NCBI GenBank assembly: GCA_026002265.1 | Contig: BOBG01000125.1 | Coordinates: forward strand, 1-5,679 | Source of the DNA: Spirochaetia bacterium | GTDB taxonomy: Bacteria > Spirochaetota > Spirochaetia > Treponematales > Breznakiellaceae | Reading direction: 5' to 3' | Length of the DNA stretch: 5,679 bases | In this document: positions 1 through 5,618 of the stretch, one piece after another | Numbering within the stretch: the stretch's first letter is position 1 | Layout: each line of letters opens with the position of its first letter | Translations under genes and position numbers: made by a program | Notes under the pieces: generated by a model | Told to the model about the DNA's origin: nothing | The model's database searches: none | Seen by the model: only the letters and a program-made list of their open reading frames with translations

Positions 1-327
1 CACATTATGTGTGCAGTGATCAGTATTCCTTTTTTATGTATGTTTCCGCCGGAATTCGCACTGTCTAATGTTTCCGGGATTTTATTCATGGGTATTATTC
101 AGATCGGCTGCGCCTCTCTCCTTTTTGCGTATGGAATTAAGCGGGTTAGTGCTGTTCATGCAATGCTCATTGCGATGATCGAACCAATTCTTAATCCGGT
201 GTGGGTTCTGCTCATCACTGGGGAAATACCATCATTTTCAGCATTGATCGGCGGCGGAATTATTATACTGGTGATAGGAATTTCTGAGTTAATCGGAGTC
301 ACAAGGCATCGATCTAGTACAGCTTGA
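1..327 (+). CDS. EamA/DMT-family transporter, C-terminal part (5' partial)
   Basis: The reading frame is open from base 1, so the gene starts upstream; the internal ATG at position 7 is not a convincing start. The visible ~108 residues are very hydrophobic and form about four membrane helices, roughly residues 1-15, 24-44, 47-72 and 79-98. The pattern of a small-residue-rich helix, then YGIKRVSAVHAMLIAMIEPILNP, then a GE turn (ITGEIPS) and a final GGGIIILVIG helix matches the end of the second EamA domain in drug/metabolite transporters of the inner membrane. Family knowledge suggests export or uptake of a small metabolite, but the substrate cannot be read from this fragment. It ends at a TGA 32 bases before the DUF58 gene on the same strand, so co-transcription is possible but not shown. 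The family call is fairly sure; the specific function is unknown. Confidence 0.8.
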   Translation, partial: HIMCAVISIPFLCMFPPEFALSNVSGILFMGIIQIGCASLLFAYGIKRVSAVHAMLIAMIEPILNPVWVLLITGEIPSFSALIGGGIIILVIGISELIGVTRHRSSTA

Positions 328-345
328 GGTCTGACCCCTTTTTTT
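328..345. other. GGTCTGACCCC motif with T-tract in the gap before the DUF58 gene
   Basis: Directly after the transporter stop codon lies GGTCTGACCCC followed by seven T. On the opposite strand this reads as A-run, GGGGTCAGACC. A GGGGTCAGACC-like motif is, from memory, common in bacterial intergenic repeats. Here only one half is present. The T-run could suggest a weak terminator, but the only pairing is GGT/ACC or GGTC/GACC with too small a loop, so I do not call it a terminator. Confidence 0.25.
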
Positions 346-359
346 GCTAGAATGAGTAG

Positions 360-1229
360 ATGGACCGGCATGAATTATTGCAAAAAATAGCTACTTTTCC
401 GCTCATCGCCCGGAATCTTGCAGAAGATTTGTTGACTGGGGATTTCCGCTCGATGTTCCGGGGGCAAGGTATCGAGGCAGATGAAGTCCGGCGCTATGAA
501 CGTGGAGACGATGTGCGTTCTATTGACTGGAGCGTGAGCGCCCGGTTCGGAAGTCCTTATGTCAAAATGTATCGTGAAGAACGGGATATGGTACTTTCTT
601 TGGTGCTTGATTGTTCGCCGTCAATGCGGTGCGGCGGTGTTGTGAGTTGTTATGATCAGGCGATTCTTGTAGCTGCACTCATTGCATTTTCAGCGGAACA
701 GGCCGGTCTCCGGGTCGGCGCTACGTTTTTTGCCCGGAAGATCAATGCGGTATTTCTGCCGCGTAAGGGCCGCGCCCACCTTATGTCTATGATCAATGCT
801 GCAATTCAAGCAGAGCCGACCGGAAATGGGAGCGACCTCGGATTCGCACTCACAACGGTACGTCAGTCCCTCAAACGGCGATCCCTGATTGTCGTCATTT
901 CTGATTTTCAGAGCGTTCATTGGGAGGCGGAAATGGGTGATCTCTGCCAGAAGCATGAAGTATTGGCAATCCGGATCAGCTCACCACTGGGAGAGGCATT
1001 GCCGGAAGCTGGGCTTTTGAGCATACAGGATCCGGAAACTGGTATTATCACCTATGCGCCGACTCATTCTGCCGCTTTTCAAAAAGCATGGAGCCAATGG
1101 CATCAAGATCGTTCCACATCATGGTATGCCTTGACGCGGCGCGCGGGAGCACGTTCTCTCAACATTAGTACTGATGATGATGCCGCAACCTATTTGATTC
1201 GTTTTTTTAAAAACCGGGGCCCGCGATGA
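360..1229 (+). CDS. DUF58 protein with vWA-like MIDAS motif
   Basis: This 289-residue protein is of usual length for the DUF58 family. The family signature is clear at residues 37-76: GIEADEVRRYERGDD, then RSIDWSVSAR, then the VKMYREERD stretch. It is followed by a von Willebrand A-like fold with the metal-site motif D84-C-S86-P-S88 and a second acidic site in VVISDF (residues 178-183). The C-terminal RRAGARSLNISTDDD...LIRFF is also typical. No signal peptide or membrane helix is seen, so it is probably cytoplasmic. In other bacteria DUF58 proteins sit beside MoxR AAA+ ATPases and Bat proteins and are thought to act in metal-dependent assembly or envelope-stress roles; that role is not proven here. 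The start at 360 agrees with the N-terminal length of the family, although the ribosome site before it is weak (GAATGAG). The gene overlaps the next one by ATGA, implying translational coupling. No moxR is visible upstream. Confidence 0.88.
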   Translation: MDRHELLQKIATFPLIARNLAEDLLTGDFRSMFRGQGIEADEVRRYERGDDVRSIDWSVSARFGSPYVKMYREERDMVLSLVLDCSPSMRCGGVVSCYDQAILVAALIAFSAEQAGLRVGATFFARKINAVFLPRKGRAHLMSMINAAIQAEPTGNGSDLGFALTTVRQSLKRRSLIVVISDFQSVHWEAEMGDLCQKHEVLAIRISSPLGEALPEAGLLSIQDPETGIITYAPTHSAAFQKAWSQWHQDRSTSWYALTRRAGARSLNISTDDDAATYLIRFFKNRGPR

Positions 1230-2050
1230 AAATCCGGTTGTGTGCGGTACTGTTGATCAGTGTGAGTGTCTATGTCTTTTCACAGGAACCATTTCTTATT
1301 CCGCAAAATGTTTTTGTCGGGGATCGGGCAAAGCTCATGATTCCGTCCGAAAACGTTCAGAAATGGGAGCAGACTATGGATCTGCCGCGCTCACCGGAGC
1401 TGCATATTCACCGGATTTCCGGTGAAAAAGGCTACATTGTCATTGATTTTACCGCATTTTCTCCGGAAATTGTGGAAATCCCTCCGATTCCGCTGCCAAA
1501 TGGAACTATTTTGACCGGTTTGACCGTGTCTATCTCTTCAATTCTTAACGATGATTCCATGCTCCTCTCCGGACCGTCTGCACCGCTTTTGATTCCGGGT
1601 ACTCAAACCTTCTTTTTAATATTAACCGTGTTTATTTTGATTCTATGTATAGTCGCAGTGAGCAATACTACACAGGGTAAACATTTTTTTTACAAAATCG
1701 GAAAACAATTGCAGCAGCGTTGGTTTCTCCATAAGCTCAAACGAATAACCGCAGAATTGTACAACACCGGATATACGGATCAGAAGAGTCTCGACCGGCT
1801 TTCTACGGAATTACGTAATTTTCTGACCTTATGGACCGGCATTGACTGCCGGGTACTCAGCGCAGAGGAATTTATTAGTGTGGAAACGGATCAAGAACTT
1901 TTTGGAACCATGGTGAGCGGTATCTTTAACCATTGTGACGAGATCCGTTTCGGCGGTTTGCCGGTAGAACCGGAAAAATTACACACTATGATCAATTCTG
2001 TACAAGATCTAGTAGATAAAATCGAAAAAAATACCTTCAGATTTGAATAG
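1226..2050 (+). CDS. BatD/DUF4381-like exported single-pass membrane protein
   Basis: The 274-residue product has a signal peptide-like start (MKIRLC, hydrophobic core to about residue 18, possible cleavage near FSQ) without a lipobox. Residues about 20-125 form an extracytoplasmic, beta-rich segment that begins with the IPQNVFVGDRAKL pattern seen at the head of BatD-like domains. One strong membrane helix spans about 128-147. The cytoplasmic tail has a basic helical part and ends in a helical region (LSTELRNFLTLWTGID, then IFNHCDEIRFGG) similar to the C-terminal region of BatD/DUF4381 proteins. It starts within the stop codon of the DUF58 gene (ATGA, 4-base overlap), so the two are probably made together and may form one membrane-associated unit. 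The expected vWA partners BatA/BatB do not follow; a minus-strand gene does. The assignment rests on topology, context and short motifs, so the family is moderately sure and the molecular function unknown. Confidence 0.6.
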   Translation: MKIRLCAVLLISVSVYVFSQEPFLIPQNVFVGDRAKLMIPSENVQKWEQTMDLPRSPELHIHRISGEKGYIVIDFTAFSPEIVEIPPIPLPNGTILTGLTVSISSILNDDSMLLSGPSAPLLIPGTQTFFLILTVFILILCIVAVSNTTQGKHFFYKIGKQLQQRWFLHKLKRITAELYNTGYTDQKSLDRLSTELRNFLTLWTGIDCRVLSAEEFISVETDQELFGTMVSGIFNHCDEIRFGGLPVEPEKLHTMINSVQDLVDKIEKNTFRFE

Positions 2051-2675
2051 CTGACATTGTTGTTAAAAGTTTTTCAAACGAAGTGGAAAAAAATGGCGGG
2101 GCTTCAACTGATACATCTAATGCAATCTCTGGAATGAGGATTCGTGCAGCGTAGAGGAGCAATTTCCGGATTTTGAGCTGTTTATTGAGGGAAAAGTCAC
2201 CGTAGCGATCGTCTCCAATGATCGGGGTGCCGGTTTGTGCAAGGTGCCGCCGGATCTGGTGCATTCTGCCCGTGCCGAGTTCGAGTTCGAGCAGGGAGTA
2301 GCCGCCGCCGGCTGCGAGGAGCCGGTATGATGTTTCCGCTTTTTTGAGGGTTCCCCGGATATCAAGAGGAATCCGGATGCAGCCAGAGTCATGGTCGGTA
2401 GTGCCTGCACAGAGCGCCCGGTAATATTTTGAAACACCGCCGGCACCAAGGAAACGGGAAAAGTCAGCCGCTGCTTGTTTATGCTTTGCCACCAGCAAAA
2501 GACCGGACGTTTCTTTGTCGAGCCGGTGAACCAGCAGTGGGCGAGGATCTCGTTCCATAGCAAGGAGCGAGTCCACTGAAACAGTGATACCTGCCCCGCC
2601 CTGTACGGCAAGTCCTGCCGGCTTGTTAAGCACAATATAGTCAGCATTTTCAAAAATAATAGGTACATTTTTCAT
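2037..2675 (-). CDS. RluA-family RNA pseudouridine synthase without S4 domain
   Basis: The 212-residue product isomerises uridine to pseudouridine in rRNA or tRNA. It opens with the family motif IIFENADYIVLNKPAGLAV, carries the catalytic motif HRLDKETSG at residues 50-58 with the nucleophile Asp53, and has GRMHQIRRHLAQTGTPIIGDDRYGD from residue 136, a variant of the usual GRTHQIRVH. There is no N-terminal S4 RNA-binding domain, and the length is like RluA itself (about 220) rather than RluC or RluD. The target base cannot be decided from sequence, so no symbol is given. The ATG at 2675 puts the conserved N-terminal motif in its normal place; the Shine-Dalgarno sequence before it is weak. Its 3' end overlaps the BatD-like gene tail to tail by 14 bases, leaving no room for a separate terminator. 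It is divergent from comM. Confidence 0.92.
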   Translation of the reverse strand: MKNVPIIFENADYIVLNKPAGLAVQGGAGITVSVDSLLAMERDPRPLLVHRLDKETSGLLLVAKHKQAAADFSRFLGAGGVSKYYRALCAGTTDHDSGCIRIPLDIRGTLKKAETSYRLLAAGGGYSLLELELGTGRMHQIRRHLAQTGTPIIGDDRYGDFSLNKQLKIRKLLLYAARILIPEIALDVSVEAPPFFSTSFEKLLTTMSAIQI

Positions 2676-2696
2676 AATTTACAAACCGGTGTTGAA

Positions 2697-2725
2697 AGTG
2701 TATGCAAACAGTGCTACTCGATCAA
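2697..2725 (-). promoter_or_regulatory. Candidate sigma-70-type promoter for the rluA-like gene
   Basis: On the minus strand TTGATC (2725-2720) and TACACT (2702-2697) are separated by exactly 17 bases, and the -10 box lies 21 bases before the ATG at 2675. Each box matches four of six consensus bases. Spacing and position are good, but the match is only moderate. Confidence 0.4.
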
Positions 2726-2828
2726 CCCTCAACCAATCTTTCACAGTTTTACATTTTTTTCCAAAATCAGTTACCTATAACGATCCTAAACGAATCAAAA
2801 TGCTCACTCTCTACCATAATATTGAGAT

Positions 2829-2834
2829 GGAGGT
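2829..2834 (+). promoter_or_regulatory. Strong Shine-Dalgarno site that fixes the comM start
   Basis: GGAGGT lies with 7 bases between GGAGG and the ATG at 2841. The in-frame GTG at 2835 is only one base from GGAGG and is therefore a poor start. Upstream, CATAAT at 2815-2820 and TATAAC at 2776-2781 are possible -10 boxes, but neither has a convincing -35 box at the right distance. Confidence 0.75.
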
Positions 2835-2840
2835 GTGCGA

Positions 2841-4388
2841 ATGTTTGTGGCAGCTTATACCCCATTCGGGGCTGAGGGAATTGTGATCCGGGTTGAGGCT
2901 GATATTCGGCGGGGAATTCCGGGTATTGATGTGACAGGGCTTGCCGAGGGAGCGGTTCGGGAGGCGCGGGAACGGGTGCGGGCAGCCTTCCGGAACTCTG
3001 GTTATCTCTTTCCGCCTGATAGGATTTTGATCAACTTAGCACCAGCAGGCGTGCGTAAAGATGGTGCTTCTCTGGATCTGCCCATAGCCATTTCAGTGAT
3101 GGCTGCAGCGGGTCTTGTACCAAATATCGATAATGTTATGGTTCTCGGTGAATTAGAACTTTCCGGCAAACTGCGGCCGGTTCGAGGCGTTCTTGCAGCG
3201 ACCGCGGCCGGAATCCGCGCCGGGATTCAGGATTTTGTGGTGCCGGCTGAGAATGCGGCTGAGGCGGCTATTCTCGCAACTGGGCATTTTACCGCGGCAC
3301 GGACACTGAGTGAAGCGGTCGAAGCATTGCATGTCCGGGCTGAAACCGGCTCCCTTCCTCCCTGCGAGATTGCACCGGCCGAGACCAATGAAAGCGCTAT
3401 TCTTGCCGATTTTTCAGAGGTTCGTGATCAAGGTAAGTATAAACGTGCGTTGGAAATCGCGGCAGCCGGTGCACACAATCTGCTGGTCTTTGGCCCGCCG
3501 GGTGCTGGGAAAACGATGCTGGCAAGGCGTCTCCCCGGCATCATGGCGCCGCTACTGCCATGGGAAGCTGTCGAAGTGACCAGTTTGCATAGTTTATCCG
3601 GTCAACTTGGTCATATTTCCCTCATCACAGAAGCCCCCTTCCGGACCCCCCATCATTCTGCAAGCGCGGAAGGGATTCTCGGCGGGGGAAAAAATGTACG
3701 ACCCGGTGAAATCAGCCTTGCACACTTTGGTACGCTTTTTCTTGACGAGGCGCCGGAGTTTCGTAGCAACGTGCTGCAATCGCTTCGCGAACCGCTCGAA
3801 GACGGCGTCATCACTATCTCGCGTGCAGAAGGTCCCGTGAAATTACCGGCCGATTTTCAGATCGTACTTGCTGCAAACACCTGCCCGTGCGGCCGGCTGG
3901 GAATGCGTCATGGAGATGGCGAACCGGTTTTCAATTGTTTTTGCTCTCCAGAGGAGATTCATCGTTACTGGAGAAAGTTTGGGGCTGCGCTCCTTGACCG
4001 GGTTGAGTTAAGGGTCGGAGTCAATACGCCGGATATTGCGGCCATTGGACAAACAGGCGAAGAGACAAGCGCGGCAGTTGCGGCACGAGTATTGAAGGCA
4101 GTCGAAAGGCAGCGTGAACGCTTTACCGGGACAAAGATTCGGAGGAATGCCCGGATGCCGCCCGCATTATTGGATCGTTTTTGTATTTTGAACCGTGAAG
4201 CCGAGTCTGTTCTGCATACCAATTCAGCCCGTCTTGGGCTTTCAGGCCGTGCCTTTCATGGAATCGTGCGTGTAGCCCGGACCATCGCAGACCTTGAAGG
4301 AACAGAAAACATTTTACCGGCTCACATCGAGGAAGCTATAGTCCTACGCCGGCAGGGTGATGACCCTTACGATATTTTGAATGAGTAA
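2841..4388 (+). CDS. comM: ComM/YifB-type Mg-chelatase-like AAA+ ATPase
   Basis: The 515-residue protein is full length for the ComM family (about 500). Family knowledge: ComM is a hexameric helicase that promotes branch migration during natural transformation and recombination. The N-terminal ~165 residues form the Lon-protease-like/ChlI domain (RGIPGIDVTGLAEGAVREARERVRAA, then INLAPAGVRKDGASLDLPIA). The AAA+ core has Walker A GPPGAGKT at about residues 218-225, Walker B LFLDE at about 299-303, the four-cysteine region CPCG...CFC (Cys348, 350, 366, 368) and LLDRVELRV. The C-terminal lid has LSGRAFHGIVRVARTIADLEG. The ATG at 2841 is chosen because of a well-placed GGAGGT. The last ~137 bases, including the stop codon, form the beginning of the tandem repeat array that follows; this copy keeps Tyr (TAC at 4368-4370) where the downstream copies have TAG. 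The function assignment is firm at family level; a role in DNA uptake in this organism is inference. Confidence 0.95.
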   Translation: MFVAAYTPFGAEGIVIRVEADIRRGIPGIDVTGLAEGAVREARERVRAAFRNSGYLFPPDRILINLAPAGVRKDGASLDLPIAISVMAAAGLVPNIDNVMVLGELELSGKLRPVRGVLAATAAGIRAGIQDFVVPAENAAEAAILATGHFTAARTLSEAVEALHVRAETGSLPPCEIAPAETNESAILADFSEVRDQGKYKRALEIAAAGAHNLLVFGPPGAGKTMLARRLPGIMAPLLPWEAVEVTSLHSLSGQLGHISLITEAPFRTPHHSASAEGILGGGKNVRPGEISLAHFGTLFLDEAPEFRSNVLQSLREPLEDGVITISRAEGPVKLPADFQIVLAANTCPCGRLGMRHGDGEPVFNCFCSPEEIHRYWRKFGAALLDRVELRVGVNTPDIAAIGQTGEETSAAVAARVLKAVERQRERFTGTKIRRNARMPPALLDRFCILNREAESVLHTNSARLGLSGRAFHGIVRVARTIADLEGTENILPAHIEEAIVLRRQGDDPYDILNE

Positions 4389-4407
4389 ATATAACACAAG
4401 ATGACAA

Positions 4408-4424
4408 GGGGGGAAGTCTCCCCC
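4408..4424 (+). terminator. G5/C5 hairpin after the comM stop, possible weak terminator
   Basis: GGGGGG then AAGTCT then CCCCC can form a 5-base GC stem about 20 bases after the comM stop. No T-run follows, so it is not a classical intrinsic terminator. It is unchanged in unit 2 (4893-4909) and unit 3 (5378-5394). Confidence 0.3.
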
Positions 4425-4432
4425 TACGCTCC

Positions 4433-4445
4433 CAACCTACGGTTG
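4433..4445. repeat. Short inverted repeat CAACC-TAC-GGTTG
   Basis: Five-base arms flank a 3-base loop. The arms are identical in unit 2 (4918-4930, loop TGC) and unit 3 (5403-5415, loop TAC). The single change between copies is in the loop. Confidence 0.5.
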
Positions 4446-4460
4446 TCCGCTACCCTCTCT

Positions 4461-4482
4461 ATAGCCAAACGGGACTGGCTAT
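4461..4482. repeat. Inverted repeat ATAGCCA/TGGCTAT with variable loop, unit 1
   Basis: Seven-base arms flank the loop AACGGGAC. The loop and the bases beside it are the most variable part of the whole unit between copies. It is followed at 4484-4496 by a second small inverted repeat, CTAAA-GCC-TTTAG, which is unchanged in all copies. Confidence 0.6.
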
Positions 4483-4541
4483 GCTAAAGCCTTTAGTTCC
4501 ACGAATTCATTTACCCCAGCATCTTCCCATATTCGCAAGCG

Positions 4542-4593
4542 TGATCAAACAGTTTGATCAGTGCTGACTAACTGCTCATCAAGTGCGATCAAA
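4542..4593. repeat. Three-part TGATCAAA / TTTGATCA / GATCAAA element, unit 1
   Basis: Perfect 8-base arms TGATCAAA (4542-4549) and TTTGATCA (4553-4560) flank the loop CAG. Outside them AGC and GCT can extend the stem after a small internal loop. A third GATCAAA at 4587-4593 could instead pair with the middle strand over a loop of about 27 bases. The element may be a folding RNA, a recombination hairpin or a multi-site protein target; the sequence does not decide. Confidence 0.7.
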
Positions 4594-4648
4594 TTGTCCG
4601 ACAGAGGCACCCGGCAATGTTACTCCACTACTCCTTATTATTCATTAT

Positions 4649-4736
4649 GCTTCGACTAGCTCGATTGGCTCACCGCATCGCTCAGGGAACCTTCCGCTAC
4701 CGGTCATTAAACCTGTCGATTTGTAGGAACCGGAAG
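4649..4736. repeat. REP-like degenerate motifs at unit end, unit 1
   Basis: The segment GCTTCGACTAGCTCG ... GCTCAGGGAACC, followed by CCGGTCATTAAACCTGTCGA, resembles decayed forms of widespread intergenic REP-like motifs (CTTCGACT..GCTCAGGGAACC and GGTCATTGAGCCTGTCGAAATG, from memory). CCGGT (4700-4704) pairs with ACCGG (4729-4733), and CTTCCG (4691-4696) with CGGAAG (4731-4736). Confidence 0.5.
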
Positions 4737-4737
4737 T

Positions 4738-4873
4738 CCTTTCATGGAATTTTCATGTAGCCCGGACCATCGCAGACCTTGGAGGAACAGAAAACATTTT
4801 ACCGGCTCACATCGAGGAGGCTATAGTCCTACGCCGGCAGGGTGATGACCCTTAGGATATTTTGAATGAGTAA
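4738..4873 (+). pseudogene. comM 3'-end fragment in unit 2
   Basis: The fragment corresponds to comM 4252-4388. One base is lost at the position of the comM GTGCG (near 4751-4755), which shifts the frame relative to the CTTTCATGG start. The Tyr codon five residues before the last amino acid is TAG (4853-4855). One further change is missense (Glu to Gly) and one is silent. There is no ribosome site or start suited to it, so it is a non-functional duplicate rather than a gene. Confidence 0.88.
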
Positions 4874-4945
4874 ATATAACACAAGATGACAAGGGGGGAA
4901 GTCTCCCCCTACGCTCCCAACCTGCGGTTGTCCGCTACCCTCTCT

Positions 4946-4967
4946 ATAGCCAAATGGGGGTAGCTAT
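4946..4967. repeat. Inverted repeat ATAGCCA/TAGCTAT, unit 2
   Basis: This is the same element as at 4461 with a G-rich loop (AATGGGGG). One C-A mismatch interrupts the stem, so it is the weakest of the three. Confidence 0.5.
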
Positions 4968-5026
4968 GCTAAAGCCTTTAGTTCCACGAATTCATTTACC
5001 CCAGCATCTTCCCATATACGCAAGCG

Positions 5027-5078
5027 TGATCAAAGCGTTTGATCAGTGCTGACTAACTGCTCATCAAGTGCGATCAAA
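5027..5078. repeat. Three-part TGATCAAA / TTTGATCA / GATCAAA element, unit 2
   Basis: All three strands are unchanged compared with unit 1. Only the 3-base loop (5035-5037) differs: GCG instead of CAG. Confidence 0.7.
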
Positions 5079-5133
5079 CTGCCCGACAAAGGCACCCGGC
5101 AATGTTGCTCCACTACTCCCTATTATTCATTAT

Positions 5134-5221
5134 GCTTCGACTAGCTCGATTAGCTCACCGCATCGCTCAGGGAACCTTCCGCTACCGGTCATTAAACCTG
5201 TCGATTTGTGAGAACCGGAAG
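5134..5221. repeat. REP-like degenerate motifs at unit end, unit 2
   Basis: Same arrangement as at 4649-4736 with few changes (GATTAG, TTGTGAG). The CCGGT/ACCGG and CTTCCG/CGGAAG pairings are kept. Confidence 0.5.
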
Positions 5222-5222
5222 C

Positions 5223-5358
5223 TCTTTCATGGAATCTGCGTGTAGCCCGGACCATCGCAGACCTTGAAGGAACAAAAAACACTTTACCGGCTCACATCGA
5301 GGAAGCTATAGTCCTACGCCGGCAGGGTGATGACCCTTAGGATATTTTGAATGAGTAA
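5223..5358 (+). pseudogene. comM 3'-end fragment in unit 3
   Basis: This has the same layout as the fragment in unit 2: a 1-base deletion near 5236 and TAG for Tyr at 5338-5340. Its own changes are missense (Glu to Lys, Ile to Thr). It is not expressed as part of a ComM protein. Confidence 0.88.
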
Positions 5359-5430
5359 GTATAACACAAGATGACAAGGGGGGAAGTCTCCCCCTACGCT
5401 CCCAACCTACGGTTGTCCGCTACCCTCTCT

Positions 5431-5452
5431 ATAGCCACACGAGGGTGGCTAT
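5431..5452. repeat. Inverted repeat ATAGCCAC/GTGGCTAT, unit 3
   Basis: Here the stem grows to eight bases because both partner positions differ from unit 1 (A to C on the left, C to G on the right). The loop is ACGAGG. Confidence 0.6.
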
Positions 5453-5511
5453 GCTAAAGCCTTTAGTTCCACGAATTCATTTACCCAACTATCTTCCCAT
5501 ATACGCAAGCG

Positions 5512-5563
5512 TGATCAAATTGTTTGATCAGTGCTGACTAACTGCTCATCAAGTGCGATCAAA
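5512..5563. repeat. Three-part TGATCAAA / TTTGATCA / GATCAAA element, unit 3
   Basis: All three strands are again unchanged. The loop (5520-5522) is TTG. Confidence 0.7.
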
Positions 5564-5618
5564 CTGTCCGACAAAGGCACCCGGCAATATTACTCCACTA
5601 CTCCTTATTATTCATTAT

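Larger units (their letters stand above)
4252..4737. repeat. Array unit 1 (contains the functional comM end)
   Basis: This 486-base unit carries the true comM end to 4388 and then the first copy of the hairpin-rich spacer. It lacks the 1-base deletion seen near the start of units 2 and 3. It differs from both at several shared sites, for example TTCGC instead of TACGC near 4532 and GATTGG instead of GATTAG near 4663. Confidence 0.92.
4738..5222. repeat. Array unit 2
   Basis: This is the only complete downstream unit, 485 bases. It carries a comM tail fragment, the conserved inverted repeats and the REP-like end. The junction with unit 1 lies at ACCGGAAG/TCCTTTCATGG around 4728-4746. Confidence 0.92.

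Noticed and set aside
360..1229. Other-frame minus ORFs at 156-371, 690-956, 3594-3779 and 3965-4222
   Set aside because: They lie opposite well-supported coding regions and show no family motifs or ribosome sites.
2117..2668. 183-residue minus-strand ORF inside the rluA-like gene
   Set aside because: It is a frame-shifted shadow of the rluA-like gene; it shows no domain, and the other frame has all family motifs including HRLDKETSG.
2835..2837. GTG as the comM start
   Set aside because: It is in frame, but only one base separates it from GGAGG; the ATG at 2841 has ideal spacing.
2689..2886. 65-residue plus-strand ORF overlapping the comM start
   Set aside because: It has no recognisable motif and no ribosome site, and it runs into comM in another frame; the GGAGGT at 2829 serves comM.
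4461..4520. tRNA-like gene from the stem ATAGCCA and GTTCCACGAATTC
   Set aside because: The T-loop pattern does not fit GTTCRANNC, no acceptor stem pairs across a tRNA length, and no CCA end follows.
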